Shown one piece after another: positions 19,525 through 27,759 of a DNA stretch of 31,120 nt. Source of the stretch: Zygnema cylindricum. Taxonomy: Eukaryota > Streptophyta > Zygnematophyceae > Zygnematales > Zygnemataceae. The position numbers and the translations under genes were made by a program. The notes beneath the pieces were generated by a model. It searched no databases. It had not been told where the DNA came from and saw only the letters and a program-made list of their open reading frames with translations. How positions within the stretch are numbered: position 1 is the first letter of the stretch; each line of letters begins with the position of its first letter. Location: positions 178,164 through 209,283 of the forward strand of contig JBBHKE010001036.1 of assembly GCA_037447655.1 (NCBI GenBank), in the 5' to 3' direction.

Positions 19525-19994
19525 ATTTCCATGAGGATCTCAAAGTTGCTATTTCTCGTTCCGAAAAATTCTCTACTAATCATGATTTTCTTGAAGTTAA
19601 GGAATCTCTCTCTTTTCCTCATCTAGATGATTCGGATTCCGAAGATGAAGCGGATCCGGTCGTCAATATTAAGAGGGGGAAAGCTAATTCCGAAATTCAT
19701 CCGGAATTAATTAATTTTGACGAGATCCGAAGTGATCGAAGTGAAAATTCCCGAATGTCTTCGGACACTCGCCGATCTAAAGGTTCTAAATCTCCGAGTG
19801 CTTCCTTCCACAAGGAAGAAACCCAAACTGAAAAATCCGCAAACGAAATAGAAAATGAGGTTCCATTACGAAGGAGTCAACGTGAGACGAAGGGAAAGAA
19901 GCCGGATCGGTTATCATTTGATCGCAAAGGTGGAAATATCGAAAATTCCAATTATTTTATTTCGGCCGCCTCGGAGGAGGCATTTATTTTGTAG
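19479..19994 (+). CDS. Integrase C-terminus and linker, ending at a UAG
   Basis: In the frame -1 to Gag, YDPIRHVIEESRNVNFHED continues the integrase C-terminal pattern directly from the break near 19477. A long acidic and serine-rich linker follows (DSDSEDEADP, then SQRETKGKKPDR), as usual between copia integrase and reverse transcriptase. It ends at TAG 19992-19994. The reverse transcriptase frame resumes immediately after that stop, in the same frame. This segment has no convincing start of its own, so it must be reached by shifting or is simply disrupted. Confidence 0.8.
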   Translation, partial: VYDPIRHVIEESRNVNFHEDLKVAISRSEKFSTNHDFLEVKESLSFPHLDDSDSEDEADPVVNIKRGKANSEIHPELINFDEIRSDRSENSRMSSDTRRSKGSKSPSASFHKEETQTEKSANEIENEVPLRRSQRETKGKKPDRLSFDRKGGNIENSNYFISAASEEAFIL

Positions 19995-21464
19995 CAATCA
20001 TTGACCGAGAATATGCCCGGCGATCCCCAATCTTACGCCGAGGCACGAAGTTCTATGGATTGGGAGGATAAGTGGAAACAGGCGTGGGAGAAGGAATTGA
20101 AATCCATTATTGATAATAAAACTTTTGAGGAAGTGAGTTTACCGGAGGGGAAGAAGGCGATTGATGCTAAATGGATATTTAAAACAAAAACTGGTGCTAC
20201 GGGGGAGATAATAAAATATAAGGCTAGATTGGTGTGTAAAGGCTTTCAACAAATAGAGGGGGTTGATTATTCGGAAAATTATGCACCGGTTGTTAAATTT
20301 GATTCTTTGAGAATGATAATTGCTATTGCGGCCGCGGAGAATAAGCATATACATCAAATGGATGTAGAAACGACCTTTTTAAATGGAGAGTTAGAAGAAG
20401 AGGTGTACATGAAGGTGCCCGAGGGTGTGCGTTCGAAAGGAGGAAAAGTATGGCGGCTGCAAAAATCCTTGTACGGATTAAAACAAGCGCCGAGGACATG
20501 GTACCTTCGTCTTCATAAGGTACTTACTAATTATGGTTTTGTTCGTACAATTTCGGATTCCGGAGTTTACGTGAAAGGAGAGGGAAAGGACCACATTATT
20601 TTTTCTGTGTATGTCGATGACTTCCTAATGATTAGTGACACGTTGTCTATTATTAAAAGGTTAAAAGAGTACCTAAGTATACATTTTAAAGTTACAGATC
20701 TTGGAGAAGTAAGGTACATATTGGGGATAGAAGTCATAAGGTCCAGCGAGAATGTAATTAAATTAAGTCAAGCTCAGTACTGTAGAGAGGTCTTGACAAG
20801 ATTTGGTATGATTGGCGCGAAATCTATCTCGACGCCATTAGATCCAAAAGAACAGTACAGAAAGTACGAAGAGGAAGAAAATGTTTCTGTACCATACCGT
20901 GAAGCAGTTGGTAGTCTAATGTATTTGAGTCTAGGCACGCGTCCGGATATTGCGGCGGCGGTGTCAATTGTCAATCGCTATTGCAACGCTCCAAAAAGGA
21001 ATCATTGGGAGGCAGTGAAACGGATATTTCGCTATTTGGCTGGTACGATCGACTTTGGTTTGGTATATGCGTCCAAAAGGGACTCTTTGCAGTGTATCGG
21101 TTACTGCGACGCAGATTGGGGAGGAGATTTCGACAGCGGAATATCGACGTTTGGATACGCTTTCATTTTGGGCGGTGCGGCAGTTTCTTGGAGCTCGCGA
21201 CTCCAACCTACGGTTGCTCTAAGCTCTACGGAATCTGAGTACATGTCAGCGTGTCACACGACGAAGGCATCTGTCTGGATAAAAGAGATGCTCGGTGAGT
21301 TGGGCATTGTGGTTGGTTGTTTGCAGATTTTCTCTGACAGCATGAGCTCGATGGCTCTTGTGAAAAATCCGGTCTTCCACAAACGGACGAAACACATCCG
21401 AATACAGTGGCACTTTGTACGAGATTTGGTCGTTGCGAAGGAAATCGAATTCTTATACGTGTAA
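19995..21464 (+). CDS. Copia reverse transcriptase-RNase H (truncated at a UAA)
   Basis: The frame is open from just after TAG 19992-19994 to TAA 21462-21464. DAKWIFKTK (about 20162) and YKARLVCKGF open the reverse transcriptase; MDVETTFLNG and YGLKQAPRTWY follow, and the catalytic YVDD is at 20610-20621. RNase H shows CDADWGGD (about 21105), LSSTESEYM (about 21220) and FSDSMSS, then KHIRIQWHF. Motifs are complete. Coding similarity continues 31 codons past the UAA (TLEEAADMLTKA) to a second TAA at 21555-21557, so the RNase H tail is cut by a nonsense change. The first in-frame ATG is at 20013; initiation there is unlikely in a copia polyprotein. Confidence 0.93.
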   Translation, partial: QSLTENMPGDPQSYAEARSSMDWEDKWKQAWEKELKSIIDNKTFEEVSLPEGKKAIDAKWIFKTKTGATGEIIKYKARLVCKGFQQIEGVDYSENYAPVVKFDSLRMIIAIAAAENKHIHQMDVETTFLNGELEEEVYMKVPEGVRSKGGKVWRLQKSLYGLKQAPRTWYLRLHKVLTNYGFVRTISDSGVYVKGEGKDHIIFSVYVDDFLMISDTLSIIKRLKEYLSIHFKVTDLGEVRYILGIEVIRSSENVIKLSQAQYCREVLTRFGMIGAKSISTPLDPKEQYRKYEEEENVSVPYREAVGSLMYLSLGTRPDIAAAVSIVNRYCNAPKRNHWEAVKRIFRYLAGTIDFGLVYASKRDSLQCIGYCDADWGGDFDSGISTFGYAFILGGAAVSWSSRLQPTVALSSTESEYMSACHTTKASVWIKEMLGELGIVVGCLQIFSDSMSSMALVKNPVFHKRTKHIRIQWHFVRDLVVAKEIEFLYV

Positions 21465-21572
21465 ACTTTGGAGGAGGCCGCAGATATGTTAACCAAAGCG
21501 GCGGTCTACGATGTACTCTTACGGGGTAGACCTAAGTTAGGGTTATTTTCAGTTTAAGAGGGGGGATTTCAC

Positions 21573-21585
21573 AAAGAGAGGGGGA
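21573..21585 (+). promoter_or_regulatory. Polypurine tract for plus-strand priming
   Basis: AAAGAGAGGGGGA ends one base before the 3' LTR. A second purine run, AAGAGGGGGGA at 21556-21566, lies just upstream and overlaps the ancestral stop codon. Confidence 0.85.
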
Positions 21586-21586
21586 T

Positions 21587-22027
21587 TGTTAGGTTCTTTG
21601 TGAAACGACGTCTCAGTTATGTTGAGCGTCGTAATATAATTTTATATTGTAACGCGTGGCGTGGCATGATTAGTTTAGTTTTACATAGTTTGGTTTTTGT
21701 TTTACGTGCGTAGTACCTTAGAACTCTAGTATTGTACGGCGGTATGTTTGTTCCGTACAGTACCGTGTACTTTATGTAGTTTCGGTAGTTGTTTGTTTTG
21801 ATTGGTTCGCGCGCGTACGTTTGTACGACGTGCCATTGTCCTGTAATTGTTGTTTCGTGAGAGAGAGTATTTAGGACTTAGTCGTTTGGAAGAATATTTA
21901 TCTTTTGAAATGGGAAAACTTCCGGTGAAATATATTTGTCTTTTGCTGGAGTGTTTTCTTCTTACTATCTCTTGCTTCCGCATCATACTATATCTTTCTT
22001 CTATCATTGTGTGTATCGATCTTAACA
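21587..22027 (+). repeat. 3' LTR of the copia element
   Basis: 441 bp, TGTTAGG to TTAACA, one base longer than the 5' copy because of an extra T near 21641. It is followed directly by the CTTTA duplication at 22028-22032. Confidence 0.95.
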
Positions 22028-22250
22028 CTTTAGGGTGCAGCCCCATGTGGCTAAGTTCGGGTTTTTTTCTGTCGTTTTCCTTTATAACTTAGCGCCGTAC
22101 TGCTTAAGTTGCGACCTTACAAAAAAATTGCAAATTTGTAAAGTATAATTTGCGTCATTCTCGAACTTAGGATGTACGAAAATTTGTCGTCTTCCGTTTT
22201 TTCGACCCTTTGTCACGTCATCGTCAAACTTATCATAAAACACATCGGCA
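22028..22250 (-). repeat. Dispersed repeat, copy B (host of the copia insertion)
   Basis: In reverse complement this matches 14640-14875 block for block. Its shared terminus (GGGGCTGCACCCTAAAG on the minus strand) ends exactly where the copia target duplication begins, so the element inserted at or within a few bases of the repeat's end. It is non-coding. Confidence 0.6.
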
Positions 22251-22588
22251 ATGTGTTTAAAGTTAAGTAAATCAGTTTACACCAATAGGAAAACAAATTT
22301 TCACGTGTGAAAATTTTTCAAAATTTTTTGACGAAAAAAAAAGTACAGGGATGTTGGGTTTTTTTGCAGGGGTCTCGAGCCTGCAATGCCCTTCGACAGG
22401 AAGGTGAAAAATCTGCCAAGGCGCCAAATGTTGCTCGCCCTCACTGCCAGTGTCACGTTGTGCCCCATCCAACCCTTCAAATTACACTATTTCGCATTCT
22501 GCCACAAGTTGGTTTTAAAGGCAGTAGAGTCAGCGGGAGGGAGTGAAAGAAGATATTCAGAGCGGCGTTTTTCAATCACCGCGGAAGG

Positions 22589-22596
22589 TATAAAAG
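22589..22596 (+). promoter_or_regulatory. Candidate TATA box (TATAAAAG)
   Basis: A perfect TATAAAAG in otherwise mixed sequence, followed about 25 bases later by CCGTGCCATTTG. It could drive a transcript covering the exon at 22818. A short open frame upstream (22366-22546), after a TTTTTTTGCAG acceptor-like site, is not convincing as coding. Confidence 0.35.
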
Positions 22597-22817
22597 CACT
22601 ACTCCGTGCCATTTGAAAATTAGTACAAAATCAAAAAACCACTTTCCACATTAAAAAACAGTCTTCGCTGGAAAAACACAGCACTTAACCCTAATCAACG
22701 TTTTATCATAACATGGCCTTAAAATTCTTTATATATTTTTAATGAAAAATAAAACATTCTTCTTCTTTCTTCCTTAAAGAAAAAAAAAGAAAAACTAGGT
22801 TGCTTGCTCTTTTTTAG

Positions 22818-22861
22818 CTAAGGAAAAAGCTGAGGCCGACAAGCTCTTACAGTTTGTCTAA
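22818..22861 (+). CDS. Candidate terminal exon ending in LLQFV
   Basis: Follows a good acceptor (TTGCTCTTTTTTAG at 22804-22817). In phase it reads KEKAEADKLLQFV and then TAA (22859-22861). The following DNA looks like a 3' UTR, with GAAATAAAC near 22927 as a possible polyadenylation signal. No matching upstream exon could be identified, and 22620-22817 is AT-rich. The lysine/glutamate composition is too short to assign. Confidence 0.3.
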
Positions 22862-23169
22862 AAGAGTTAGGAGATTTCTCTTTGGTGTTTACTTTTCATA
22901 TAAACTTCTTTCTTTCGTTTTGAATGTGAAATAAACAACAATGTAAATCAGCAATGGAGGCTCAGTTTATAACTCTTGTATCAATTCTTGAATGTGATTT
23001 ATTTACGGAATTGCTCATGGTCAAAGTTTGAAAGAGAGTTTAAAAGAGGTTTAGAAGAAAGTTTTAAAAAATTTTTAGAAGATATTTAGAAGAAAATTAC
23101 CACAGAAAAAAAAATAAAAAAATTTAAGTGTTGCCTCTGTTTGACCGAGACATAGGCTTTGAATTGCAG

Positions 23170-24188
23170 GATAAGCCAAAGTTGGGCTGATATCGAACTC
23201 TCTCTCTCCCATACTGATCTTGGCTGTGATATTACCCTTAACATACTAGGCTGTAGTGATACTTCATCCTCCTTCCATCACCTTGTCAAGGTGAGTTTTT
23301 TCAACTCCAAAATACTATGCTATTACATCTAAGTGATTCCGTGTGGTTTTCTGAAACGGAGATTGTGAGGTATTCTTTTACTTAATATTCATTATTGTCT
23401 GTGTTTTGCAATTCTCTTTGTGTTGATAAATAAGTTATGCATGTTTAGTTTAAAGATTTTAACTTGAGACGTAATAATTGTAAAATAGTAAAAAAAACGA
23501 TTGAAATTTGCCTTTGTTTTTGTGATTGTGGACGACAAACTTAAGATGGTTGATCTGCTTGTGTTGATACTATTATTATGAAAACCGATTCATTTACAGA
23601 TGGTTTTGTACCTAGTTTACATTTTGAACGAATTTAAGGTCGATGTATTGTAAAATTGTTATTTATCCATTTTGCGACATTTGAAATTTGGTATACATAA
23701 AATTGCCCGATGTATAACACCATTTATACTCACGTTCATTTCTGTTTCCATTTTAATTGTAGTTAATAGGCATTTCTTTTTTCAGCAAATTAGTGAGTAT
23801 CCACACTATTTATAGTGTATACATCGAATACTATGTGTGGGAGTGCTGTTTTTTTCCGTCAACTCGTTTTACATCAAATCCAAACCAAGCAATTTAAAAG
23901 AAAGAAAATATTTTTCCTATTTTGACAAAGTTTTTTGATTTCTTGTCAAATTTTGTTCTTTCTGTTTACTACTTTACGTTTACAAACATTTTCTCTACCA
24001 CTCAAACGGCACTGAAAAACAATTTCATTTTTCTCCTTTCAGGTTCCCGGTGAGCCTTTCCGCGTGGACCTTTGATCGACTACGTCTCCCGCGGAACCAT
24101 GTATGTGGTCGTCAGAGGCAAGCGATTTGAGATTGAGGTCACTCTCGGAGGCCAGGGAGTGAAGTTCGTGGAGAAGGTTTCTGCATAA
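23170..24188 (+). CDS. Two-exon 3' end of an unrecognised gene with a 1-nt frame break
   Basis: Exon 23170-23290 (121 nt) lies between GAATTGCAG and GTGAGT. Only one frame is open: 40 codons, ISQSWADIELSLSH to FHHLVK, ending in phase 0. Exon two starts at 24043 after TTCTCCTTTCAG and reads VPGEPFRVDL before a TGA. From 24075 a frame shifted by one base reads IDYVSRGTMYVVVRG, then KRFEIEVTLGGQGVKFVEKVSA and TAA (24186-24188). Both parts look coding, so one base was probably lost near CCTTTGATC (24069-24077), by real mutation or sequence error. The 752-nt intron is AT-rich. An alternative start at ATG 24099 would give 29 residues. No family is recognised. Confidence 0.45.
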
Positions 24189-24581
24189 GAGAAGAAAATA
24201 CTATTTCTGTGTACTTTGTAAAGTGACTGTGTGTTTTGATTATATGGTAGCAAAGGACCAGATTCAATTTGTTTGTTTAATATACAATCGCAGAGTGCGT
24301 CTGTCGATAATCTGTAGTTCTGCAACTTTGTTTTTAACACTTGGTAGGTTTTGAAGAGCTAGTGTTTAGCAAAAGAATAGTGTCTTGGCTTCCGCCTATC
24401 AACCCAGGCAGGAGCAGTAGGGCAGTGTTTAGTCGCAGAGGCTGACAATGAGGTTAATTTAGTGTGTAGCCTATTTCTCCACATTGTTAATAATGGTTCG
24501 TTTATTTATAAAAAATGTGAAGTTTGTTAAATTCGTTCTCTTGCAAGAACTTGTTTTGAGTTTTGGAGTAATTGGTGCAAT

Positions 24582-24860
24582 ATGAATATAATGTACCATG
24601 TGCAAGTAAGGGTGTCTGTCTATCTACTTCCATCAAAATTAAACGCTAAACCAAGAAATGAAAAAGTGTCATACGAAAAAAGTGCAGAAGCCGAAATACA
24701 ATTTATGTTATCCTCAAACTTAGCTTCAAATTACTGCATCTTTCCATCTTCAAAATTAATGGTTACCCACCTTGAGAACCGAGTGAAACAAAATGACGCC
24801 AACCAACAAATAGGAAAACACATTTCACAGAATGTCAATCATCTTGGGGGAGAGAAATAG
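24582..24860 (+). CDS. 92-codon ORF of unknown status
   Basis: An ATG frame with mixed composition (MNIMYHVQVRVSV to NHLGGEK). It is longer than expected by chance for this base composition, but I see no splice signals, promoter or recognisable motif. It lies just upstream of the coding-like segments at 25026-25479 on the same strand and may belong to the same decayed unit. DNA at 24189-24581 is AT-rich without features. Confidence 0.2.
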   Translation: MNIMYHVQVRVSVYLLPSKLNAKPRNEKVSYEKSAEAEIQFMLSSNLASNYCIFPSSKLMVTHLENRVKQNDANQQIGKHISQNVNHLGGEK

Positions 24861-25025
24861 ATGTAATTCTTTTTTGCCTATCACCAGTATGTACGGAAAA
24901 AACATTCGTAGAAGGCTCGGAACATATTACCATATTCAAAACTCTTCGCCGCCATAGCGACCTTCCCTCCTTTTCCCACTCTTCCTCACTCCTTGCTGGA
25001 ATGTTTCACCATAGCATTATTGTGA

Positions 25026-25223
25026 GAAGAAAGAGCCATAGAAAAGAAAATAAATGGCTACCTCTTTGCGGAATTTGGTGTCAACGAAAAAACAAAATCA
25101 GAAAGTATGGAGGAAAGCTATAGAATTAGTGATGCCGACAGTTTCATCGATATATATGACCTTGACAATGTTACAAGATACCGGATGTCTGCAATGACAC
25201 GAAAAAGCCGAAGTCTACAATAG
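25026..25223 (+). pseudogene. Coding-like segment with no start, ending at a TAG
   Basis: Open from a TGA at 25023 to TAG at 25221-25223: 65 codons with balanced composition (KKINGYLFAEFGVNEK, then SYRISDADSFIDIYDLD). The first ATG in frame is at 25107. An overlapping frame with ATG at 25054 is shorter and less protein-like. It may be an exon or transposon-protein relic. The function is not recognised. Confidence 0.3.
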
Positions 25224-25248
25224 CTACGACTTTGAGTGACAACTTTTG

Positions 25249-25479
25249 TTTTCAAAAATCGGAACATCTATAGACCGTGTAGGGAGAGTCTTCACTACAA
25301 AACTTTGGAATGCTAAAGAAAAAGTTACAGCTGCATCGGTACACACCCTAAGATGCCTTCAAAAGGTTAAATGTCTTGCAAGGGAAAGGCATAGTTCAGA
25401 AGTGTTTCAAGATTTGAAAAAACTTCAGATGAATGTTCACAAAGGCTGGCCCAAATTTTATGTTCAATTAATATTTTGA
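25249..25479 (+). pseudogene. Second coding-like segment, no ATG start
   Basis: 76 codons open to a TGA, reading FSKIGTSIDRVGRVF, then LWNAKEKVTAASVHTLRCLQ and KKLQMNVHKGWPKFYVQ. The only possible start is a TTG, so it is an exon or a relic rather than a complete gene. It follows the 25026-25223 segment closely in another frame, consistent with one damaged coding region. Confidence 0.3.
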
Positions 25480-25492
25480 AGTTGGAAGTCAA

Positions 25493-25735
25493 TAACTAGT
25501 TTAGCATTTGATTCAGTATTTAGTTCAGTTCAGTATCTAGTAGATCAGTTATTTCAGTATATTTCCAATTGAGTATGTAATGTAGTATTCGGTTCAGTAT
25601 CCACTGTAATATTTGGTTAGGTTTTCTTTTAAATATTTTATTCAGTTTATTAGTTTAGCTTTCAGTTCAATAACTAGTTTAGTATTTGATTCAGTACTTA
25701 GTTCAGCATCTAGTTCAGTTTCCCAATAAGTAAGC
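25493..25735. repeat. Degenerate short repeat based on TTCAGTATCTAG
   Basis: Variants of AGTTCAGTATCTAG and GATTCAGTATTTAG occur throughout. The stretch AACTAGTTTAGCATTTGATT near 25493 recurs at about 25671 as AACTAGTTTAGTATTTGATT, about 180 bp later. An 18-A run at 25782-25799 follows. No gene is seen between 25480 and 26300. Confidence 0.7.
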
Positions 25736-26353
25736 AGGTCGGTATGAAGTTATATTCATTTATTACCCTAAGGGACACCCTAAAAAAAAAAAAAAAAAAC
25801 AAAAAATGTTAAGATAATATCTCATTAGCAACAACATTAAGTTAGTGGAATTCATCCAAAACACCGCAGAAGATCAAAATATGACGTAAATATTTAATGT
25901 TTTTTTTCAAATGAGTGTAAAAACGATAGCTCCAACTTGGAACATTTTGACCTTCTTCTCCGTGCTTCCAAAGCGGGTGTTTTTTTATGCCAGCGAAGTC
26001 AAACGAGACTAATAGCACTTCTAGCATAGTCGTTGTGAAAGCCTAAAACCGCTTAATAACAAAAATCTTGTGGATGCCAAAGTAGAATTTGAGGGGAAGC
26101 TGCTTCCTTAAAATCTTACCTCATTCTGCACCGTGCAGATGTTTGGGAAAAGGAGTCAAATAGAGATTCAAAGCGCGAAGAAACTTCTAAAGAGGCAACC
26201 GTACAGGGAAGGCAAGGGAAACGTCACTTCTTCAGCCATGGACAGCATCCATGGATAGAGGGTTGGTACGTGGAAGGTATGGCATCTACAAAATGTCACA
26301 AAAATTTTGGCGACATCACAAACAATTTTTAACAGTCCGGTGCGTCATCACAA

Positions 26354-26399
26354 ATTGTATACGGTGACAGCCGTCATAGGCGTTGTCGACGTATACAAT
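26354..26399. repeat. Stem-loop, 10-bp perfect arms
   Basis: ATTGTATACG (26354-26363) and CGTATACAAT (26390-26399) are exact inverted copies around a 26-base loop. CGTCATCACAAA and CGTCACAAA flank them in similar contexts, suggesting a small inverted-repeat element. Confidence 0.5.
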
Positions 26400-26469
26400 C
26401 GTCACAAACTTAAGTTCCAATTTCGAGAGAACACATAGAGACACTTGAAATCCGGGTCCGCCGGATCCG

Positions 26470-26513
26470 CGCTAAAATACAAAGTAAGTACGCTAAGTTA
26501 CAACTACATGGGG
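26470..26513 (+). repeat. Dispersed repeat, copy C (terminus only)
   Basis: TACGCTAAGTTA and ACATGGGGCCGCAGCCTTAAG match the ends of copies A (14640-14875) and B (22028-22250), with an internal deletion. It supports a shared element terminus at CATGGGG...CCTAAG. Confidence 0.4.
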
Positions 26514-26768
26514 CCGCAGCCTTAAGCCTTCCCTTAATTTTTTTTCCATTTCGTTTGTCCTGGCCAGTCGGCCTATTCTATTGGTCAAACGTGTGACCGC
26601 GGTCAGCCCATGGGCGCAAAATGCGGTCATAGCTAGAATCGTCATAGCTAGGGTTCAGAGTCGCCCCGGAAACGACCACTTTTTGGCAGTTTCTGCGGCT
26701 GATGCGGCGGAGGCCTGCAGCCTGCCAGTTTTCTCATGTGATGTGAACAGGCGCCTTTGAATATCTCG

Positions 26769-26935
26769 CTTTTGATTCATTTACAGACCGTTCCGTACAT
26801 TACTTTTGATTCATTTGAAGACCGTACTGTACTTCACTTTTTGATTCATTTGGAGACCGTATTTCAGTGTTGATTCATTTGAAGTCCGTACCGTACTTCA
26901 CTCTTTGATTCATTTGGAGACCTTACCGTACTTTT
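26769..26935 (+). repeat. Five tandem copies of a ~34-bp repeat
   Basis: Units contain TTTGATTCATTTG, then GAGACCGTACCGTACTTCAC with variation. Five copies run without a gap and stop about 20 bases before a TATA box (26956). Position and periodicity make a regulatory role for the gene at 27090 possible. Confidence 0.8.
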
Positions 26936-26955
26936 AAACTTGCTCACCACATATT

Positions 26956-26963
26956 TATAAAAA
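26956..26963 (+). promoter_or_regulatory. TATA box of the 27090 gene
   Basis: TATAAAAA lies 134 bases upstream of the ATG at 27090, leaving room for a leader of about 100 bases. TGACGTGG, an ACGT-core motif of the bZIP-binding type, lies at about 27069-27076 in the presumed leader. Confidence 0.5.
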
Positions 26964-27089
26964 GAAAGAATCTTCTTTCCGCAGTCCAAACCCTGACAGA
27001 ACTGTAAAACGGATCTCATTGGATGATCACTGCCACGTGGCCTGTGGTTTAAAAATTCCCTGTCAGTGTGACGTGGTGAGTTCGTAGCC

Positions 27090-27416
27090 ATGGTGGTCAC
27101 CATGGTCATCGAGACAGTGCTGATGATAGTGTGTCACGTGGCACTCGTAATGGGAGATTACACTGGAGTCATGCCGGAGCCAGACAGTAAGTTTTCCCCT
27201 CCTTTGACCTTCCTTTTTCCTTCATTTTTGCCAGACGCACGTGCGAAACGTATCTCTAATTCGCTGCTCTGACGCCTCTCTTTCGATCACTGCGCCGCAG
27301 AGTCGGCTCTGGAGGCGGTGAAGGCGGCCGTCGTGTACAAGGAGAAGTTTCCGGCGATCTATTGTGGTGGACGGCATTACTCCTGCGATGATTCCGGTCG
27401 CGTGTATCGAGTGTGA
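27090..27416 (+). CDS. Small two-exon protein, 70 aa, hydrophobic N-terminus
   Basis: Exon one (27090-27186) starts with ATG in a GTAGCCATGG context. Its first 21 residues are hydrophobic (MVVTMVIETVLMIVCHVALV), like a signal peptide or anchor, followed by MGDYTGVMPEPD. A GTAAGT donor opens a 114-nt intron ending in GCGCCGCAG. Exon two (27301-27416) joins in phase and reads KSALEAVKAAVVYKEKF, then PAIYCGGRHYSCDDSGRVYRV and TGA. Two cysteines in the mature part could pair. Exon two is GC-rich and looks clearly coding. A second GTGAGT at 27413 overlaps the stop, so a longer, three-exon form is possible. The size and pattern recall small secreted inhibitors, but no family can be assigned. Confidence 0.5.
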
Positions 27417-27759
27417 GTGATTAGCAATGCGTGCACTCTTTGCTGTGACGATCCACACTGAACTGAGTATGGAGTTTCGCACTGAATTCTGGATTCTGAT
27501 TCATAAAATCTCTGCAATCTCTGCTCTCATGAGGTAACGCTTGGGAGTTAGTGATACTGATAGGATCGATCTCACGCACACGGAGTGCACATTACATTCA
27601 CAGACACACTCAAGCGGAAACAGACAAATTCACAAAGACAACTCACATATCAAAAACTTCACCGTAACAAGGTCGCGTCCAAATACACATGCTTCAATTG
27701 CTGAAGCTTTTTTTACACTCTCGCTCCTACAAAATTCTCTTGTTATCTTCTCAACACTT

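Larger units (their letters stand above)
16206..22027 (+). mobile_element. Complete Ty1/copia LTR retrotransposon, 5822 bp
   Basis: Structure in order: 440-bp 5' LTR (16206-16645), initiator-Met primer site (16648-16659), Gag, zinc knuckles, protease, integrase, reverse transcriptase, RNase H, polypurine tract (21573-21585) and 441-bp 3' LTR (21587-22027), flanked by CTTTA duplications. Integrase before reverse transcriptase defines copia rather than gypsy. The LTRs differ by about ten substitutions and one indel, so the insertion is fairly recent. The coding region has a -1 shift near 19477, a UAG at 19992 and a UAA at 21462. It is therefore probably non-autonomous, unless the first two are recoded. 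The element sits at the edge of an older dispersed repeat. Confidence 0.95.

Noticed and set aside
20001-20003. TTG at 20001 as a start for a separate reverse transcriptase ORF
   Set aside because: Non-ATG initiation is unlikely here; the frame simply continues from the integrase linker across the UAG.
22272-22472. Minus-strand TTTGGCGCC resembling a gypsy primer site, with an open frame
   Set aside because: The match stops after nine bases and no LTR pair, Gag or pol is nearby.
25842-26027. 61-codon minus-strand ATG frame (MLEVLLVSFDFAG)
   Set aside because: Somewhat protein-like, but there are no supporting signals and no recognisable family; not strong enough to list.
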